Below, piece by piece: positions 6,784 to 9,275 of a stretch of 9,275 nt of DNA. A program made the translations under genes and the position numbers. Origin of the DNA: an uncultured beta proteobacterium. GTDB taxonomy: Bacteria; Pseudomonadota; Gammaproteobacteria; Burkholderiales; SG8-39. The stretch lies in NCBI GenBank assembly GCA_902826155.1, contig CADEDU010000008.1, positions 1 through 9,275 on the forward strand, written 5' to 3'. The notes under the pieces are model-generated. The model was given only the letters and a program-made list of their open reading frames with translations. It was not told where the DNA came from and ran no database searches. Positions within the stretch are counted from its first letter, which is position 1. Each line of letters starts with the position of its first letter.

Positions 6784-8254
6784 CGCTTCTCCTTCTTTGT
6801 TCGTGGTACTGCTGGCGCAGGCGTTGTGCGGAGAGCGCATCGCTGCGCGCGAGCCGGTCACACACCCGCATCGACCAGGCATAGATGGTGAGCGCCGGAT
6901 TGACGCGGCTCGAGCGCGGCAACACCGAGCCGTCGACCACATAGAGGTTGTCCAGGCCGTGGACGCGTCCGTCGGCATCCACGACCGAGGCACTCGGGTC
7001 CTCACCCGCCATCAAGGTGCCGCATGCGTGCGCGCTGCCTTCCAGGCCGATCGACTTGGTGAGCGGGAGATAGCCGCTTGCCAGCAGATCGCGCTTGAGC
7101 GAGCGCACCAGGCGAGCGTGCTCGTCGCGCGCTGCGGGCACGCGCCCGAGGTCGTAGTCGAGGCACCCCGCCCGCGCCGTGCCATGCACGCGATTGTCGG
7201 GATGCGAGCCGTCCTCGGTCTGGAGGAAGAACCCGTAGACCCGATCGCCGATGAACCGTGCCAACGGCGCGGGCAGCAAGGCCGGTGCTTCGGTGGCGAA
7301 CAGTTCACCATCGATGTGCCCCAGCGGTTGTACGCTCGAGTGCGGCATCTTCTCGTTGGTGAACAGTGTGGTCTTGCACAGCGCGTCGGTCTTGCGATCG
7401 AGCGAGAAGGCGAGCATCGCGGTGAGCACGTGGAACTTGTAGTGCCGGCCGATCGCATCCGAACAAGCCAGACGGTTCGCGAGCCCGGCCGCATCGACGA
7501 ACGCACGCAGCAGACGCGGTGAGTGCAACGCGCCGGCGGCCAGCATCACCACACGTCCGCGGAAGGTCTGTCCGCTCGTGGTCTGTACGCCGTCGATGGC
7601 GTGCGCGTTGAGCGGGGCCTGGAGCAGCCGCGCGACCGTCGCGCCGGTGACGATCTTCAAATTGCGCAGACCTCGAACGTGCGAAAGCAGCGAAGTCTCA
7701 CCATCGCTCTTCAGGCCACGTGCCGACGCAAAGCCGTCGAAGCGGCGCGCTTCCACCGCATCGTCGGCGATTGCAGCGGACAGACCGAGGTTGAGCGGCT
7801 GCGCGTGCCAGTCGCCATTGCGCTGGCGCAGCCGACCGACGATGCCCTGCAGATCCGGCTCGATCGGAAACGTGCGCACGTCGAGCAACTCTTCGGCGCG
7901 CGCGTAGTACGGCGCAAGATCCTGGTAGCCGATCGGCCAGCCGCGGCACGCGTGAGCCGGATCAGGCCCGAACTCGTTCTCGCCGAATCGCAACAGTGCG
8001 GCGCCGTACCACTTGGTCTTGCCGCCGAGGTTGAACCGTTCCTGCGGCGCCAGCGGGTTTCCGCGGCGGTCGACCCACTGTTCCCGCGCCAGGAACTCGC
8101 CAGCGCCGAATACGCGCTGCACGTCGAGGGTCGAACCATCGCGCGGAAGCTCGTTGCCCCGCTCCAGCAGCAGTACATCCAAGCCCGCTCTGGCCAGGAC
8201 GTACGCTGCGGCGGAACCGCCGGCACCGGAGCCGACGATGATGACGTCATGCAT
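6737..8254 (-). CDS. GMC-family FAD-dependent oxidoreductase
   Basis: The 505-residue flavoenzyme belongs to the glucose-methanol-choline superfamily. The N-terminal FAD site is MHDVIIVGSGAGGS (GSGAGG at 8-13, LLLERG to residue 33). The substrate/FAD loop is NLGGKTKWYGAALLRF (75-90), and VVMLAAGALHSPRLL (235-249) is typical. The C-terminal block has H409 (AHACGT) and N452 (RVNPALTIYAW), the usual catalytic His/Asn pair, after DNLYVVDGSVLP. There is no Tat or Sec signal and no haem-binding motif, so it is probably cytosolic. The family oxidises primary or secondary alcohols or sugars; substrate and acceptor are unknown here. The frame also offers an ATG at 8266, but only the ATG at 8254 has a plausible ribosome-binding site (GGGGAA, 8259-8264) and puts the Rossmann strand at the usual position. 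Its start overlaps a candidate small ORF; its end overlaps the debranching-enzyme start. Confidence 0.92.
   Translation of the reverse strand: MHDVIIVGSGAGGSAAAYVLARAGLDVLLLERGNELPRDGSTLDVQRVFGAGEFLAREQWVDRRGNPLAPQERFNLGGKTKWYGAALLRFGENEFGPDPAHACRGWPIGYQDLAPYYARAEELLDVRTFPIEPDLQGIVGRLRQRNGDWHAQPLNLGLSAAIADDAVEARRFDGFASARGLKSDGETSLLSHVRGLRNLKIVTGATVARLLQAPLNAHAIDGVQTTSGQTFRGRVVMLAAGALHSPRLLRAFVDAAGLANRLACSDAIGRHYKFHVLTAMLAFSLDRKTDALCKTTLFTNEKMPHSSVQPLGHIDGELFATEAPALLPAPLARFIGDRVYGFFLQTEDGSHPDNRVHGTARAGCLDYDLGRVPAARDEHARLVRSLKRDLLASGYLPLTKSIGLEGSAHACGTLMAGEDPSASVVDADGRVHGLDNLYVVDGSVLPRSSRVNPALTIYAWSMRVCDRLARSDALSAQRLRQQYHEQRRRSDDDLELTAAAHPVRT
6789..6794 (-). promoter_or_regulatory. Ribosome-binding site deciding the debranching-enzyme start
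   Basis: AAGGAG on the minus strand lies inside the end of the GMC gene, 5 nt before the ATG at 6783 and 8 nt before the ATG at 6780. It argues against the longer open frame that begins at 7005. Confidence 0.75.
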
Positions 8255-8318
8255 GGCGTTCCCCATGCGAACGATTCGCGGCGCGGTCCCATTCGTAGGG
8301 GTTGTAGCGTTTTGTCAT
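8247..8318 (-). CDS. Candidate 23-residue small protein between SDR and GMC genes
   Basis: This short ORF fills most of the space between two enzyme genes. It starts with ATG 4 nt after the SDR stop. A GGAGG at 8327-8331 lies 8 nt upstream, inside the last SDR codons. It ends in TGA, overlapping the first 8 nt of the GMC gene (ATGCATGA). The product begins MTKRYNPYEWDRAAN and ends SHGERHA: polar, basic and aromatic-rich near the start, with no membrane segment and no recognised family. Possible roles are a real small protein (perhaps a partner of the GMC or SDR enzyme) or a leader that couples GMC translation to the SDR. Support is positional and from the ribosome-binding site only; a 23-codon ORF can arise by chance. 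Confidence 0.45.
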   Translation of the reverse strand: MTKRYNPYEWDRAANRSHGERHA

Positions 8319-8322
8319 CGCC

Positions 8323-9201
8323 TCAGCCTCCGCGCGCGAATTCGGGATACAAGGTCATGCCGCCGTCGACGTACAGCGTGGCGCCGTTGACGTAGTCGGA
8401 GTCGTCCGAAGCCAGCCACACCACCGCACGCGCGATGTCGTCGGTGATGCCGACGCGGCCGTACGGGATCAGCGTCAGCAGCTGGCGTTCAGCATCGGGT
8501 GTGGCCCAGGCGGCCGTGTTGATCGGCGTCTTGATCGCGCCGGGCGACACGGCGTTGACGCGGATGCGATGCGGCGCCAGCTCCTGCGCCATCGACTTCA
8601 TCAGCATCGACACGCCGCCCTTGGATGCCGCGTAGTTGGCGTGACCCGCCCACGGAATGACGTCGTGCACCGATGACATGCAGACGATCTTGCCGGCCGC
8701 GTGCGATAACCCGGGGACGACACCGCGGCGCATGAATTCGCGTGTCGCGGCGCGCGAACAGAGAAACTGCCCGGTGAGATTGATCCGCAGCACCAGCTCC
8801 CAGTCGGCGAGCGTCATCTCGTGAAACGCAGCGTCACGCTGCAGACCGGCGTTGCACACGACGATGTCGACCGATCCGAATGCCTCGCACACCGAAGCAA
8901 ACATCGTCTCGACGGCCGCTTCGTTGCCGACGTCGGCCTGCACCGCCAGCGCCGTTCCACCGACGCGCCGGATCTCGTCGACCACTCTGCTCGCCGACTC
9001 CGGCGCCGACACGTAGTTGACCGCCACGCTCGCACCCGCCGCCGCGAGCGCCTTGGCCACGCCTTCACCGATGCCGGAGTTGCCGCCGGTGACGATGGCG
9101 CGTTGCCCGGCCAATGGGCGCCGACCAGCTGCTGCGATATCGACCGCCCGAACCGCCGCGGGATCGACCGCCTGAACCGCCGCGGGAGTCAGTGCGCCCA
9201 T
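8323..9201 (-). CDS. SDR-family oxidoreductase, glucose 1-dehydrogenase-like
   Basis: The 292-residue classical short-chain dehydrogenase has every core element: cofactor loop TGGNSGIG (38-45), D90-V91, CNAG (116-119), N141, catalytic S177, Y190 and K194 (in ANYAASKGG), and VSPGAIKTP (218-226). The ending YVDGGMTLYPEFARGG resembles bacterial glucose 1-dehydrogenases, which end in a similar DGGMT-YP segment. The likely reaction is NAD(P)+-dependent oxidation of a sugar or polyol in the cytosol; glucose is plausible but unproven. The protein is about 30 residues longer at the N-terminus than family members. The extension encodes PAAVQAVD/PAAVRAVD from a 24-bp tandem repeat. There is no internal ATG or GTG before the Rossmann motif, so the ATG at 9201 is chosen; a TTG at residue 30 is possible but lacks a ribosome-binding site. 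The start overlaps the preceding gene by 13 nt. Confidence 0.9.
   Translation of the reverse strand: MGALTPAAVQAVDPAAVRAVDIAAAGRRPLAGQRAIVTGGNSGIGEGVAKALAAAGASVAVNYVSAPESASRVVDEIRRVGGTALAVQADVGNEAAVETMFASVCEAFGSVDIVVCNAGLQRDAAFHEMTLADWELVLRINLTGQFLCSRAATREFMRRGVVPGLSHAAGKIVCMSSVHDVIPWAGHANYAASKGGVSMLMKSMAQELAPHRIRVNAVSPGAIKTPINTAAWATPDAERQLLTLIPYGRVGITDDIARAVVWLASDDSDYVNGATLYVDGGMTLYPEFARGG
9139..9186 (-). repeat. Two 24-bp tandem repeats in the SDR N-terminal extension
   Basis: Units 9139-9162 and 9163-9186 differ at a single base. Because 24 is a multiple of 3 the duplication keeps frame, encoding PAAVQAVD then PAAVRAVD. A looser third copy (DIAAAG) may follow. It looks like a recent slippage duplication in a non-conserved linker. 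Confidence 0.85.
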
Positions 9202-9275
9202 TGCGCCTGCCCCGTGGGTTGCCTGGCACCCCAGATGCGTTCGATCCAGTGATCGAGCGCGATCTTGCCGCCGCC
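9189..9275 (-). CDS. C-terminal end of a probable DoxX-family membrane protein (5' end outside window)
   Basis: An open frame enters from the window edge and ends in TGA at 9189-9191, giving 28 residues that begin GGGKIALDHWIERIWG and end in a polar tail (TGQAQWAH). DoxX-family proteins typically end with a Gly-rich turn then a Leu-Asp pair just after the last helix. The DoxX fusion at the other end of the window has the matching segment GPGSIALDHVLHG. The family assignment rests on this short similarity and is tentative. The gene overlaps the SDR start by 13 nt, so it belongs to the same transcription unit. Its start, length and membrane segments are outside the window. Confidence 0.5.
   Translation of the reverse strand, partial: GGGKIALDHWIERIWGARQPTGQAQWAH

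Noticed and set aside
6784..7005. N-terminal extension of the debranching enzyme to an ATG at 7005
   Set aside because: The added residues are Arg/Ser/Cys-rich without family similarity, lie wholly within GMC coding sequence, and the ribosome-binding site AAGGAG at 6789-6794 marks a start at 6783/6780.
8255..8266. GMC start at the ATG at 8266 (four residues longer)
   Set aside because: No Shine-Dalgarno match precedes it, whereas GGGGAA precedes the ATG at 8254, which also places the FAD-binding strand at the usual distance from the N-terminus. It cannot be fully excluded.
6686..8395. Two abutting plus-strand frames (6686-7522 and 7523-8395) opposite the GMC gene
   Set aside because: Their head-to-tail contact looks like an operon, but the translations lack family features and track the GMC gene on the other strand.

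Overview
The window is GC-rich bacterial DNA. Ribosome-binding sites are of the Shine-Dalgarno type, and all recognisable genes lie on the minus strand, packed tightly or overlapping. Protein families and base composition suggest a proteobacterium, but no ribosomal or phylogenetic marker is present, so the lineage is an inference. The window sits inside one probable operon running from high to low coordinates. Both ends are cut, and no promoter, intrinsic terminator, RNA gene, mobile element or CRISPR array was seen.

Layout in order of transcription: (1) the last 28 codons of a probable DoxX-family membrane protein (9189-9275); (2) an SDR oxidoreductase of the glucose 1-dehydrogenase type with an unusual repeat-bearing N-terminus (8323-9201); (3) a candidate 23-residue ORF with a good ribosome-binding site, fitted between its neighbours (8247-8318); (4) a cytosolic GMC-family flavin oxidoreductase (6737-8254); (5) a glycogen-debranching enzyme / amylo-alpha-1,6-glucosidase (4693-6783); (6) a 919-residue GH63-like (MGH1-like) glucosidase (1873-4632); (7) an aquaporin with a Cys/His-containing tail (1009-1860); (8) the N-terminal part of a fusion between a duplicated DoxX membrane region and a type II NADH dehydrogenase-like flavoprotein, running off the window (1-1012).

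A working model, which is inference: the two glycosidases release glucose or a related sugar from alpha-glucans or small glucosides. The SDR and GMC enzymes oxidise the sugar or a derived alcohol. The DoxX/NDH-2 protein passes the reducing equivalents to the membrane quinone pool. The aquaporin moves water or another small neutral solute. Stop-start overlaps (13 nt, 8 nt, 47 nt, 4 nt) and gaps of 4, 12 and 60 nt support co-expression. The least ordinary points are the tandem-DoxX/NDH-2 fusion, the overlooked small ORF, the aquaporin tail, and the pairing of storage-glucan hydrolases with a small redox chain.
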